This document shows, piece by piece, positions 50,595-58,383 of a DNA stretch of 58,383 nt. A program made the translations under genes and the position numbers. Below the pieces are notes generated by a model. The model ran no database searches. It was not told the DNA's origin and saw only the letters and a list, made by a program, of their open reading frames with translations. Origin of the DNA: Rhodobacterales bacterium (GTDB lineage: Bacteria; Pseudomonadota; Alphaproteobacteria; Rhodobacterales; Rhodobacteraceae); NCBI GenBank assembly GCA_003228875.1, contig QIGK01000139.1:1-58383 (forward strand). Reading direction: 5' to 3'. Numbering within the stretch: position 1 is the first letter of the stretch; each line of letters begins with the position of its first letter.

Positions 50595-51452
50595 ATGGAA
50601 CATCCTTATCGTCTGGTTTACCCGAAAACCGCGTCTTCCTGCGCGGTTTTTAATGCCTGCCATAGCGGCTATGGATTGCCTGCTGAATTTGTTGAAAAAT
50701 CGGCGTTAACGGTTGCTGAACTGCGATCATCCGAGGATGCTTTTGTTGACCGGTTGATCGCACTGGCCCCTGAATTCGGGGCACCGATGCTGGCGGCAAA
50801 TTTTTCGCGCGCCTATGTTGATGTCAATCGCGCTGCCTCTGAACTGGACCCGGCTTTGATTGAGGGTGTGGCTTTGCAAAATACCAATTCGCGTGTGGCG
50901 GCAGGGTTGGGGGTTTTGCCGCGTATTGTTGCGGATGGAAAAATTATCCAGACCGGTAAAATTTCCAGAGCCGAAGCCGAAGCTCGTCTGGCGCAATGTT
51001 ATTTTCCTTATCATAGCGCCCTCAATGCCTTGATCAAGCAACAAAAACAGAAATTCGGCCTGTGTCTGCTGTTTGATTTCCATTCGATGCCCAATGCTGC
51101 ATTAAAGGCGACGCCGTTTGTTAATGGCCGGATGCCGGACATTGTTTTGGGGGATCGTTTCGGGGTTTCATGTGACCGCTGGCTGACCGGTTTTATTGAG
51201 CATATTTTTGCGGATGCCGGATTTAACGTGGCCCGCAACGCGCCTTTTGCCGGTGGCTATGTGACCCAACATTACGGCAAACCTAAAAAAGGCATTCAGG
51301 CGATTCAGATCGAAATTAACCGCAGTCTTTATATGGATGAAAAACGCCAGATACCGTTGCCTGATTTTGACGCATTTCAAGAACGGATCAGCGATTGCGT
51401 TAATGCCATGTCCCGCCTTGGCCCTGTTGTTCTTAAATTTGCGGCAGAATAA
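50595..51452 (+). CDS. N-formylglutamate amidohydrolase family protein
   Basis: A 285-residue protein of the N-formylglutamate deformylase (HutG-like) family, a Zn-dependent hydrolase related to carboxypeptidases. Characteristic segments are CHSGYGLPAEF (with the metal-type His), LLFDFHSMPN (about residues 156-165) and GGYVTQHYGKPKKGIQAIQI followed by EINRSLYMDE. No hut genes are adjacent, so the physiological substrate is uncertain. The start at ATG 50595 has only a weak ribosome-binding site; an upstream TTG 50580 is possible. Confidence 0.82.
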   Translation: MEHPYRLVYPKTASSCAVFNACHSGYGLPAEFVEKSALTVAELRSSEDAFVDRLIALAPEFGAPMLAANFSRAYVDVNRAASELDPALIEGVALQNTNSRVAAGLGVLPRIVADGKIIQTGKISRAEAEARLAQCYFPYHSALNALIKQQKQKFGLCLLFDFHSMPNAALKATPFVNGRMPDIVLGDRFGVSCDRWLTGFIEHIFADAGFNVARNAPFAGGYVTQHYGKPKKGIQAIQIEINRSLYMDEKRQIPLPDFDAFQERISDCVNAMSRLGPVVLKFAAE

Positions 51453-51478
51453 AAAAAGGCCGCACAAGATGCACGGCC
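51451..51478 (-). terminator. Terminator of the candidate small RNA (and possibly dinB)
   Basis: GGCCGTGC-ATCTT-GTGCGGCC stem (two G-U pairs) directly followed by seven Ts on the minus strand. Confidence 0.75.
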
Positions 51479-51528
51479 CAAGTCTAGGGAGGAATGTTCG
51501 TCGAAACGAACGTGTAATAACATTACAC
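51451..51528 (-). ncRNA. Candidate small RNA with anti-Shine-Dalgarno motif
   Basis: The minus strand between dinB and its convergent neighbour reads as a compact RNA of about 78 nt. It has hairpin GTGTAAT-GTT-ATTACAC, then hairpin GTTCGT-TTCG-ACGAAC (UUCG tetraloop), then unpaired ATTCCTCCCTAGACTTG with a CCUCCC core, and a terminator hairpin GGCCGTGC-ATCTT-GTGCGGCC with a T7 tail. A TTGACT box lies at 51557-51562 and a weak -10 near 51535-51540. No ORF explains this structure. It could instead be the dinB mRNA 3' end. Confidence 0.6.
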
Positions 51529-51576
51529 AGGCTCTGTACATGGTGCAGTGCAGCAAAGTCAACGTAAAATTAGAAA

Positions 51577-52839
51577 TTATTTTAGGCTACGGCCTTTTGT
51601 GATTGCATCACTGCCGTATTTCTTACGAATTTTATCGGTGGCGGCCTCAGCTGCGCTGCGAATTGGCGCGGTTTGGTCCAGCAAATCGGGCGTTCTGTCT
51701 GCCAGCTCGCCTTTGCAAAGGTTTGACAGCCCCACGCCAATTAACCGGAAGGGGCCTTGGGGCAGCTCTTTTTGTAGCATTTGGGTTGCGCAAAGATATA
51801 ATGTGTCAGCCAGTTGGGTCGGCGATGAAAGGGTGATGCGCCGTGACAGTTGCCGAAAGTTGGATTTTTTGAGCTTGAGCGTTACCACCTTCCCCGCAAG
51901 ATCTGTGGTTTTGGCACGATCAGAGACTTTAACCGATAGCCGCCACAAATGCCCATCCAGAATGGCCGCATTATTTGTGTCTTCAAAAAAGGTGGTCTCG
52001 TTCGAGATGCTTTTCATTTTGCTGGTGCTGCTGATTTTGCGGTAATCCTGCCCACGCGCCAAATGCCAGAGCCGCAGCCCCATGTCACCGTATTTTTTGG
52101 CAAGGTCGTCTTTGTCATACCGCAAAATATCACTGATATTGCGAATACCGTCGCGGCCCAGTGTTTGACGAAAAGCAGGGCCAACCCCCCAGATCAGGCC
52201 AACGGGTTGGCCTTTTAGAAAATCTTCTGTTTCAGCTTTGCCAATCAGCGACATGCCTCGGGGTTTGTCGAGATCAGAGGCGATTTTGGCCAGAAATTTA
52301 TTATGGGACAGGCCAAAAGAACCGGTGATGCCAATCTCATCTTCCATGCGTTTTACCAGACGCGCCATTTGTGCGGCAGGGGGTTGGTTATGCAAACGGG
52401 TGGTTCCGGTCAGATCAAGAAAGGCTTCGTCAAGCGACAATGGTTCAACCATCGGGGTCAGATCATTCATCATGCTGCGAATTTGTTTGGACGTCTCAAC
52501 ATAAACCGCCATGCGCGGCGGCACAATTTCGGCCTCAGGGCAGAGTTTTCGGGCCTGAAACATCGGCATGGCTGATCGCACGCCTTTGATCCTTGCAATA
52601 TAACAGGCCGTGGTCACCACCCCGCGTTTGCCACCCCCGACAATTAGCGGTTTGTCACGCAAGTCAGGATTATCGCGTTTTTCGACACTGGCGTAAAAGG
52701 CATCACAATCCATATGAGCGATGGAAAGCTGCCAAAGTTCAGCGTGCCGGAACACCCGTGGCGAACCACATGCGGGGCAGCGGCCCTTGCCCGAAAACCC
52801 GGTGATGCAGTCACGGCAAAGGGCAGGAATGTTGGGCAT
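51577..52839 (-). CDS. DNA polymerase IV (DinB) with N-terminal zinc ribbon
   Basis: A 420-residue Y-family translesion polymerase. Residues 1-30 add a zinc-ribbon-like element (LCRDCITGFSGKGRCPACG). The catalytic core follows: HMDCDAFYASVE (first metal Asp), YSETSKQ-equivalent YVETSKQIRS, and SLDEAFLDLTG with the second acidic pair. Later come the helix-hairpin-helix IWGVGPAFRQTLGRDGI and the little-finger region. It copies damaged DNA with low fidelity. No LexA-type box was recognised upstream. Confidence 0.92.
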   Translation of the reverse strand: MPNIPALCRDCITGFSGKGRCPACGSPRVFRHAELWQLSIAHMDCDAFYASVEKRDNPDLRDKPLIVGGGKRGVVTTACYIARIKGVRSAMPMFQARKLCPEAEIVPPRMAVYVETSKQIRSMMNDLTPMVEPLSLDEAFLDLTGTTRLHNQPPAAQMARLVKRMEDEIGITGSFGLSHNKFLAKIASDLDKPRGMSLIGKAETEDFLKGQPVGLIWGVGPAFRQTLGRDGIRNISDILRYDKDDLAKKYGDMGLRLWHLARGQDYRKISSTSKMKSISNETTFFEDTNNAAILDGHLWRLSVKVSDRAKTTDLAGKVVTLKLKKSNFRQLSRRITLSSPTQLADTLYLCATQMLQKELPQGPFRLIGVGLSNLCKGELADRTPDLLDQTAPIRSAAEAATDKIRKKYGSDAITKGRSLK

Positions 52840-52840
52840 A

Positions 52841-53491
52841 TCAGCGGTTGATTACCTTTGTTCGCAGATTTTTCATACCTTCCATGGTTTTACCTTTGAT
52901 CAGCCAAGAAATACCAAATGCCCAGACCGCCACCACTTCCAGCCAAAAAACCCAGTCTTGCCAAATGCTGTCTTTTGCAGGGTCAGGCAAGAACAGTTTG
53001 CCAAACCCGATCGCAGCAATTGCCGCAAAAATAACCAAGCCAAGCACCTGATAAGTGCGTTTATAGGGGCCGGATGTGCGGGAAAATTTGGCAAAGGAAA
53101 AAACACCCAGACCCAGAAAAAAACACGCCGCTGCGATCAGGTGGATATTGCCGAAAAAGATTTCAGCAGAGGCTGTGGCACCTTCTGACGCGGTCGGGAT
53201 CAATGCCAGAACAATTGCGCCAAAGCCGGTAAAAACCGCCAATGCACGGTCTGAAAACCATTCATCATCGGCTTTGTCATAGCCGCCATAAGCCAGCAAA
53301 AACACGCCAACAATGCAATTTGAGGCCACAAAAATGTCTTGCATTCCGGTGTGATAAAACCCGCTCATGGTGGTTTCGATATTGCCCGAAAACAGTCCGG
53401 CGACGATCAGGGCAACCGGCAGGCCAATGCCAATGCCCCCCACCGAGCGTCGTAAAATAAGATAAGAAAGATTGCTTGGTTCCGTTTGCAT
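52841..53491 (-). CDS. Seven-helix membrane protein of unknown function
   Basis: A 216-residue inner-membrane protein with about seven hydrophobic segments. It resembles DUF998/Frag1-like proteins in layout (SGFYHTGMQDIFVASNCIVG, DEWFSDRALAVFTGFGAIVL), but the family assignment is tentative. Conserved-looking His (FYHTG, NIHLIAA) and Cys residues lie at membrane boundaries. It ends 2 bp from the dinB start on the same strand, so the two could be co-transcribed. Confidence 0.7.
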   Translation of the reverse strand: MQTEPSNLSYLILRRSVGGIGIGLPVALIVAGLFSGNIETTMSGFYHTGMQDIFVASNCIVGVFLLAYGGYDKADDEWFSDRALAVFTGFGAIVLALIPTASEGATASAEIFFGNIHLIAAACFFLGLGVFSFAKFSRTSGPYKRTYQVLGLVIFAAIAAIGFGKLFLPDPAKDSIWQDWVFWLEVVAVWAFGISWLIKGKTMEGMKNLRTKVINR

Positions 53492-53571
53492 TATAATTCC
53501 CCCCGGTTATTATTTTAATAAACTATGGGATGGAAATTACCAAAAACAGCCGATGTTCGCAAGATGTTCTT

Positions 53572-54309
53572 TTAATGGAATCGCGCGTTCACCCCGTGGG
53601 CCTGTTGCATATTGGCCAATATTTCAAGCGCGGCGCGGCGCGGATCATCGGCCTGCCAAACGGGGCGGCCCACCACGATATGGTCGGCGCCCTCGGCAAT
53701 GGCCTGCGCAGGCGTGGCGATGCGTTTTTGATCTGCCTTATCTGCATTAACCATACGCACCCCCGGGGTGACGATCAGCTTTCCTTTGGCTTCGGGCAAG
53801 GCCCGGATAAGCGCTGCTTCTTGGGGCGAGGAAATAACTCCGTCTGCCCCTGCCAAAAACGCAAGTCTGGCGCGTTCCAGCACCAATTCATGCACAGCAC
53901 CCTTTTGCATCAATGCCAAGTCAAGATCGCTGCGCTCCAGCGAGGTTAAAATGGTTACCGCCAGAATTTTTGTATCGCTATTGCCGCGCCCTGCTATGGC
54001 GGCGCGCACCACATGCGGGTCTCCGTGCACGGTCAGGAAATCCAGCTCAAATTGCACCAGACCGGAAACCGCGTGTTGAATGGTGGCGGGGATGTCAAAC
54101 AGCTTCATATCCAGAAATACCTGTTTGCCCATTTCTTTTAGTTCATTCGCGAGCGCCAACCCGCCGCCAGTCAACATGCCCAGACCGATTTTATAAAAAC
54201 CAACGCTGTCGCCCAGTTGTTGCACCAGCCGCAGGCCATCCAGCGCGTTTGGCAGGTCAATCGCGACAATAAGACGGTTATCGGGCAGGCGGTTATCGGG
54301 TTTGGTCAT
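53572..54309 (-). CDS. Orotidine 5'-phosphate decarboxylase (PyrF)
   Basis: A 245-residue TIM-barrel enzyme that makes UMP. Motifs are LIVAIDLPNALDGLRLV at the N-terminus, FLDMKLFDIPATIQHAV with the catalytic Lys/Asp cluster, VTPGVRM and the phosphate loop DHIVVGRPVWQADDPRRAA. The ribosome-binding site is GGAGCC. It stands alone, divergent from clpB. Confidence 0.95.
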   Translation of the reverse strand: MTKPDNRLPDNRLIVAIDLPNALDGLRLVQQLGDSVGFYKIGLGMLTGGGLALANELKEMGKQVFLDMKLFDIPATIQHAVSGLVQFELDFLTVHGDPHVVRAAIAGRGNSDTKILAVTILTSLERSDLDLALMQKGAVHELVLERARLAFLAGADGVISSPQEAALIRALPEAKGKLIVTPGVRMVNADKADQKRIATPAQAIAEGADHIVVGRPVWQADDPRRAALEILANMQQAHGVNARFH

Positions 54310-54419
54310 TTTCTGGCTCCGGTATGATTTTGGGTTTTATATGGTGAAAGCTGTCATAAAGTCACGCGGAGAAACGATAGAAAAACGGTTAAAAACCATG
54401 GATTAGCTTGGGTTTTGCT

Positions 54420-54448
54420 CTTGCGCGGGCCGGTTTTACCCCCATTTA
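54420..54448 (+). promoter_or_regulatory. Heat-shock (RpoH) promoter of clpB
   Basis: CTTGCG (54420-54425) and CCCCATTTA (54440-54448) with a 14-base spacer closely match the sigma-32 consensus, about 100 bp before the clpB start. Confidence 0.65.
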
Positions 54449-54550
54449 TAAAGCAAAGGATCATGCCATAACGGGTGATCCTGATTTCAAGGCCATGTTT
54501 GGCGTGCCAATTGGGCGCTGGTTGCATGGATGCTTAATAGGAGAAATACC

Positions 54551-57151
54551 ATGAATTTTGAGAAATTCACCGAAAGATCACGCGGGTTTGTTCAAGCCGC
54601 CCAAACCATCGCACAACGCGAAGAACACCAACGGTTTTTGCCCGAACATCTTTTAAAGGCATTGCTGGATGATGATCAGGGGCTTGCGGGCAACCTGATT
54701 AACGCCTCGGGCGGCGATTCTGTGCGCGCCTATGCCGATGTTACTGCCGCCGTGGATAAATTGCCCAAGGTGTCGGGCGACGGGCAGTTGTATCTGGATG
54801 GCCAGACCAACAAGGTATTGATCGAGGCTGAAAAAATTGCCGAAAAAACGGGCGATAGTTTTGTTACCGTTGAACGGTTGCTGACCGCGCTGTGCATTGT
54901 GAAATCAAAAGCGGCGGATGCGTTGAAGGCTGCGGGCGTGACCGCGCAGGGCCTGAACGGAGCGATAAATGATATTCGCAAAGGCCGCACTGCGGATAGC
55001 GCGAGTGCTGAGGAAAGCTATGATGCATTGAAAAAATACGCTGAGGACCTGACCCAAAAAGCCCGCGACGGCAAAATTGACCCGATCATTGGCCGCGATG
55101 AGGAAATCCGCCGCACCATGCAGGTGTTATCGCGCCGCACCAAGAATAATCCGGTGCTTATCGGCGATCCGGGCGTGGGTAAAACCGCGATTGCCGAGGG
55201 ATTGGCGTTACGGATTGTCAACGGCGATGTGCCGGACTCAATCGCCAACAAAAAACTGATGGCGCTGGACATGGGGGCGCTGATTGCAGGTGCCAAATAT
55301 CGCGGTGAATTTGAGGAACGCCTTAAGGCAGTGTTAAATGAGGTAACCGAGGCCGCTGGCGAAATTATTTTGTTTATTGACGAGATGCACACGCTTGTGG
55401 GCGCGGGCAAAGCTGACGGCGCGATGGATGCTTCTAACTTGCTGAAACCGGCGCTTGCGCGGGGTGAATTGCACTGTGTTGGCGCGACTACTTTGGATGA
55501 ATACCGCAAACATGTGGAAAAAGACGCCGCCCTTGCGCGGCGGTTTCAGCCGGTTTTGATTGAGGAACCAACTGTGGAAGATACCATTTCGATCCTGCGC
55601 GGCATCAAGGAAAAATATGAGGTGCATCATGGTATTCGCATCAGCGATGCGTCTTTGGTGGCGGCCGCAACCCTTTCTGACCGCTATATCACCAGCCGTT
55701 TTTTGCCGGACAAAGCCATTGACCTAATGGACGAAGCCGCCAGCCGGTTGCGTATGGAGGCGGATAGTAAACCCGAAGCACTGGACAAGATCGACCGCGA
55801 ATTGCTGCAAAAACAGATCGAGGCTGAGGCGTTGAAGAAAGAAAAAGACCTCGCCAGCAGGGACCGCCTTAAGACGCTTGAGAAAGAACTAACCAATCTG
55901 CAAGACCAATCCAGTGAGCTAACCGCGCGCTGGCAGGCTGAACGTGAAAAACTGGCTGGTGCACGCGATATCAAAGAAGCATTGGACCAAGCCCGCGCGC
56001 GGTTGGAGCAAGCCAAGCGCGGCGGTGATCTGGGCAAAGCCGGAGAGCTGTCTTACGGGGTTATTCCAAAGCTGGAAGAGCAGCTTTTGCAGGCAGAAGA
56101 AGCCGAAAAGGGTGATCTGATGGTTGAGGAAGCGGTGCTGCCGGAACACATCGCTGGTGTGGTAGAACGCTGGACCGGTATTCCGGTTGATAAAATGCTG
56201 GAAGGCGAGCGCGACAAGCTGCTGCGCATGGAAGACGAAATCGGCAAACGTGTTATCGGCCAGCAAGCGGCGGTTTTGGCCGTGTCAAACGCGGTGCGCC
56301 GCGCCCGTGCAGGGTTGTCTGACCCCAACCGACCGCAGGGCAGTTTTCTGTTTCTGGGGCCAACGGGGGTTGGCAAAACCGAGCTGACTAAAGCCTTAGC
56401 CAATTTTCTGTTTGACGATGATAATGCCATGGTGCGGGTTGATATGTCTGAATTCATGGAGAAACACTCGGTTGCGCGGCTTATCGGTGCGCCTCCGGGT
56501 TATGTGGGTTATGATGAGGGCGGGGTGCTGACCGAAGCGGTGCGGCGCAAGCCCTATCAGGTTATTCTATTTGATGAGGTCGAAAAGGCCCACCCAGATG
56601 TGTTTAACGTGTTGTTGCAAGTGCTGGACGATGGCCGCCTGACTGACGGGCAGGGCAGGGTTGTGGATTTCAAGAATACCTTGATTATTCTGACCAGCAA
56701 TCTGGGTTCGCAAGCTTTGTCAAACCTGCCGGATGGTGCAGATACGGACGCTGCAAAAGCGCTGGTCATGGAACAGGTGCGCGGCCATTTCCGCCCCGAA
56801 TTCCTGAACCGTTTGGACGAGATCGTGTTGTTTGACCGCTTAAGCCGCGAAAACATGGACGGCATTGTTGATAACCAGCTCAATATTCTGGCGCAACGGC
56901 TAGCCCCGCGCAAAATCGTGCTTTCGGTCGATGCCTTTGCCAAGAAATGGCTGGCGGATGAGGGCTATGACCCAGTTTACGGCGCAAGGCCATTGAAACG
57001 GGTGATCCAGCGCAGCTTGCAAAACCAGCTGGCCGAAATGTTGTTATCAGGCGAAGTGTTGGACGGCGCCCATGTTCCGGTCACCGTGGATGGCGACAAC
57101 CTTGTGATCGGTGATCAGCCAAGCGCGCCCAAATTGGCGACCGTGCATTAA
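54551..57151 (+). CDS. Disaggregase ClpB
   Basis: An 866-residue AAA+ chaperone that extracts proteins from aggregates with DnaK. The N-terminal repeat domain ([20 protein letters not shown]) is followed by AAA-1 with Walker [15 protein letters not shown] and Walker [12 protein letters not shown], a full coiled-coil middle domain (about residues 405-520), and AAA-2 with [14 protein letters not shown] and [16 protein letters not shown] 54551 has AGGAGA upstream. An RpoH-type promoter precedes it and a terminator follows, so it is a single heat-shock gene. Confidence 0.96.
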   Translation: MNFEKFTERSRGFVQAAQTIAQREEHQRFLPEHLLKALLDDDQGLAGNLINASGGDSVRAYADVTAAVDKLPKVSGDGQLYLDGQTNKVLIEAEKIAEKTGDSFVTVERLLTALCIVKSKAADALKAAGVTAQGLNGAINDIRKGRTADSASAEESYDALKKYAEDLTQKARDGKIDPIIGRDEEIRRTMQVLSRRTKNNPVLIGDPGVGKTAIAEGLALRIVNGDVPDSIANKKLMALDMGALIAGAKYRGEFEERLKAVLNEVTEAAGEIILFIDEMHTLVGAGKADGAMDASNLLKPALARGELHCVGATTLDEYRKHVEKDAALARRFQPVLIEEPTVEDTISILRGIKEKYEVHHGIRISDASLVAAATLSDRYITSRFLPDKAIDLMDEAASRLRMEADSKPEALDKIDRELLQKQIEAEALKKEKDLASRDRLKTLEKELTNLQDQSSELTARWQAEREKLAGARDIKEALDQARARLEQAKRGGDLGKAGELSYGVIPKLEEQLLQAEEAEKGDLMVEEAVLPEHIAGVVERWTGIPVDKMLEGERDKLLRMEDEIGKRVIGQQAAVLAVSNAVRRARAGLSDPNRPQGSFLFLGPTGVGKTELTKALANFLFDDDNAMVRVDMSEFMEKHSVARLIGAPPGYVGYDEGGVLTEAVRRKPYQVILFDEVEKAHPDVFNVLLQVLDDGRLTDGQGRVVDFKNTLIILTSNLGSQALSNLPDGADTDAAKALVMEQVRGHFRPEFLNRLDEIVLFDRLSRENMDGIVDNQLNILAQRLAPRKIVLSVDAFAKKWLADEGYDPVYGARPLKRVIQRSLQNQLAEMLLSGEVLDGAHVPVTVDGDNLVIGDQPSAPKLATVH

Positions 57152-57267
57152 TGATTAAATGGACCATCAGATTGATGATCTTTTTGATATTACGACTGGC
57201 TATAATGATGTGGCCAGTCGTTCTTTTTGGCGGGCTTTATCTGTATCTGCGTTATGGCGCACCTTAA
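57151..57267 (+). CDS. Possible 38-residue membrane microprotein overlapping the clpB stop
   Basis: An ATG overlaps the last base of the clpB stop (TAATG) and opens 38 codons: [20 protein letters not shown], then WPVVLFGGLYLYLRYGAP. It looks like one hydrophobic helix with basic ends. However, the clpB terminator hairpin lies inside the frame, and the T-rich DNA could produce hydrophobic codons by chance. There is no separate ribosome-binding site. Confidence 0.25.
   Translation: MIKWTIRLMIFLILRLAIMMWPVVLFGGLYLYLRYGAP
57192..57228 (+). terminator. Terminator of clpB
   Basis: ACGACTGGC and GCCAGTCGT form a perfect 9-bp stem with a 12-base loop, followed by TCTTTTT, about 40 bp after the clpB stop. 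Confidence 0.75.
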
Positions 57268-57354
57268 TCACAAAACGCGCCCATCGGGCTTTTCTATTGC
57301 GATTCAAAAACAATCACGCCAGTCTGGCATGCCCAAGTTTCAAAGAGCACTGTA

Positions 57355-57960
57355 ATGAAAAACGCAAATACCTGGCCGCCCGCTGTTACTTTAACCGGAA
57401 ATGCAGCCCTGCTTGTGCCGCTTGACCAAAGCCATGCCGCTGACCTAATGGAAGCGGCGGCAGACGGTACGCTTCACAAGCTTTGGTATACAATGATCCC
57501 AAGCGCGGTGGATGTTCCCAAGGAAATTGACCGGCGGAACCAGTTGCGGGACGCGGGCAATATGCTGCCTTTTACAATCTTTGATCTGGCCAGCGGTAAG
57601 GCGGTGGGTATGACCACCTATATGAATATCGAAGCCATACATAAACGATTGGAAATTGGCTCAACTTGGTATCGAAAATCTGCGCAGCGCACAAGGCTGA
57701 ACACCGAAGTCAAAATTCTAATGTTGCGCCATGCGTTTGAGGAATTGCAATGTAATGTGGTTGAGTTTCGAACCCATGTTATCAACCAGCAAAGTCGCCG
57801 CGCCATTGAGCGCTTAGGCGCAAAGCTGGATGGCATTTTACGAAACAACATGATTATGGCCAACGGGTCATTGCGCGACACCGCAGTGTATTCAATCATT
57901 GCATCCGAATGGCCGACGGTTAATGCCCACTTGCAATGGCAGATCGACAGACCGCGCTAA
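57355..57960 (+). CDS. GNAT family N-acetyltransferase (RimJ/RimL-like)
   Basis: A 201-residue acetyltransferase. The order of elements fits the RimJ/RimL group: MLPFTIFDLASGKAVGMTTY, then RLEIGSTWYRKSAQRTRLNT (acetyl-CoA strand, here with Arg-rich P-loop), LMLRHAFEELQCNVVEFRTH and NQQSRRAIERLGAKLDGILR. The target may be a ribosomal protein N-terminus or a small molecule. The gene is alone, 204 bp after clpB. Confidence 0.85.
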   Translation: MKNANTWPPAVTLTGNAALLVPLDQSHAADLMEAAADGTLHKLWYTMIPSAVDVPKEIDRRNQLRDAGNMLPFTIFDLASGKAVGMTTYMNIEAIHKRLEIGSTWYRKSAQRTRLNTEVKILMLRHAFEELQCNVVEFRTHVINQQSRRAIERLGAKLDGILRNNMIMANGSLRDTAVYSIIASEWPTVNAHLQWQIDRPR

Positions 57961-58334
57961 AATTCGGAGGCGTTGATTATAATATCGTGCCACAATCCAG
58001 ATCGTGGTCTTAAATCCAATCACCAAAGTAAGCGGCCCAGCCAGCGATGCCCTGATCGCCGCCATAAACACCGCAAAAACCACTCCGGGCGTCACGCCAA
58101 GCACCGCCAGCAGCCCAATTTGTGAGGGTGTCGCCCTCAGCGATAGGATGGCAATGATCGGCACTACCGTGCGCGTGATCCGAGAGCCAAAAGCGCTGCC
58201 AATCTACGCCATCCACAGCTGAACAAAATTGCGATTTTGAAGAATACTCGCCAAGATTTCGCCTTCAATACCTCTTCGAACGGCTCAGTTCCCTATACTT
58301 AGCGTTGCTTTGGCCCTTATACACAAGGACTAAA
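57961..58334. other. Terminal intergenic region with an MFS remnant
   Basis: About 370 bp without an intact gene. It contains the decayed MFS fragment listed next, and AT-rich leader DNA before the truncated gene at the window edge. Confidence 0.5.
57970..58205 (-). pseudogene. Fragment of an MFS transporter
   Basis: Read on the minus strand, GSAFGSRITRTVVPIIAILS continues as LRATPSQIGLLAVLGVTPGV, the N-terminal region of MFS drug or siderophore exporters (first loop ATPxQxGLLxxL). The sequence upstream is interrupted by a stop and has no start, and downstream it lacks the normal signature loop and further helices. It is a truncated remnant. Confidence 0.5.
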
Positions 58335-58383
58335 ATGTTTTTTGAAAATAATGCTGAAAAAGCAAATTTAGTGCTTGCGCGAC
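58335..58383 (+). CDS. Start of a gene cut by the window edge
   Basis: ATG 58335 with AAGGAC upstream opens MFFENNAEKANLVLAR and remains open to the end of the window. Too little is present to name a product. Confidence 0.4.
   Translation, partial: MFFENNAEKANLVLAR

Overview
The window looks like a chromosomal segment of a marine alphaproteobacterium of the Rhodobacterales (Roseobacter group) with moderate GC content. The pointers are a complete beta-hydroxyaspartate cycle operon, a phosphatidylcholine synthase, a Rhodobacter-type porin, a zinc-free 41-residue L36 protein, an RpoH-type promoter before clpB and a ROSE-like 5' UTR before an Hsp20 gene. This placement is inferred from gene content; no alignment was run. 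|| Layout. 1-1612: a small DUF3995 membrane protein gene preceded by two identical palindromes, then decayed sequence. 1613-3918: a Tat-exported multicopper oxidase overlapping a ZIP metal permease. 4349-9317: three same-strand genes of unknown function (helical-repeat protein, large helical protein with a C-terminal zincin, CpXC protein). 9337-10010: a broken IS3-family element riddled with a small hairpin repeat. 10417-11976: an EamA permease and phosphatidylcholine synthase. || 12067-25712 is the metabolic centrepiece: bhcR, bhcABCD (beta-hydroxyaspartate cycle), a GntR/FadR regulator, a three-gene TRAP importer of the 2-oxo/hydroxy-acid type, and glcDEF (glycolate oxidase). Read together, a C2 acid is imported, oxidised to glyoxylate by GlcDEF and converted to oxaloacetate without carbon loss by BhcABCD. 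A 19-bp near-perfect palindrome covers the -10 region of the TRAP-glcDEF promoter. || 25767-39341 is mostly housekeeping: rmuC, a small heat-shock protein, a flavoprotein, a CDGSH iron-sulfur protein, a GST, leuS-lptE-holA, a porin, yggS, and an ECF sigma factor overlapping a membrane-anchored VWA protein. 39568-48628 is an acyl-CoA synthetase, a branched-chain-amino-acid-type ABC importer and a phenylacetate-CoA-ligase-like protein in one direction, with an unrecognised exported protein gene embedded between the ATPase and permease genes. 48707-58383 holds a pseudo-caspase/peptidoglycan-binding protein, rpmJ, tRNA-Val(GAC), N-formylglutamate amidohydrolase, a compact candidate small RNA, dinB, a membrane protein, pyrF, clpB, a GNAT acetyltransferase, an MFS remnant and the first codons of a gene cut by the window edge. 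|| No CRISPR array, rRNA, prophage or replication origin was seen. Product names rest on motif recognition by eye; start codons were chosen from ribosome-binding sites and family N-termini.
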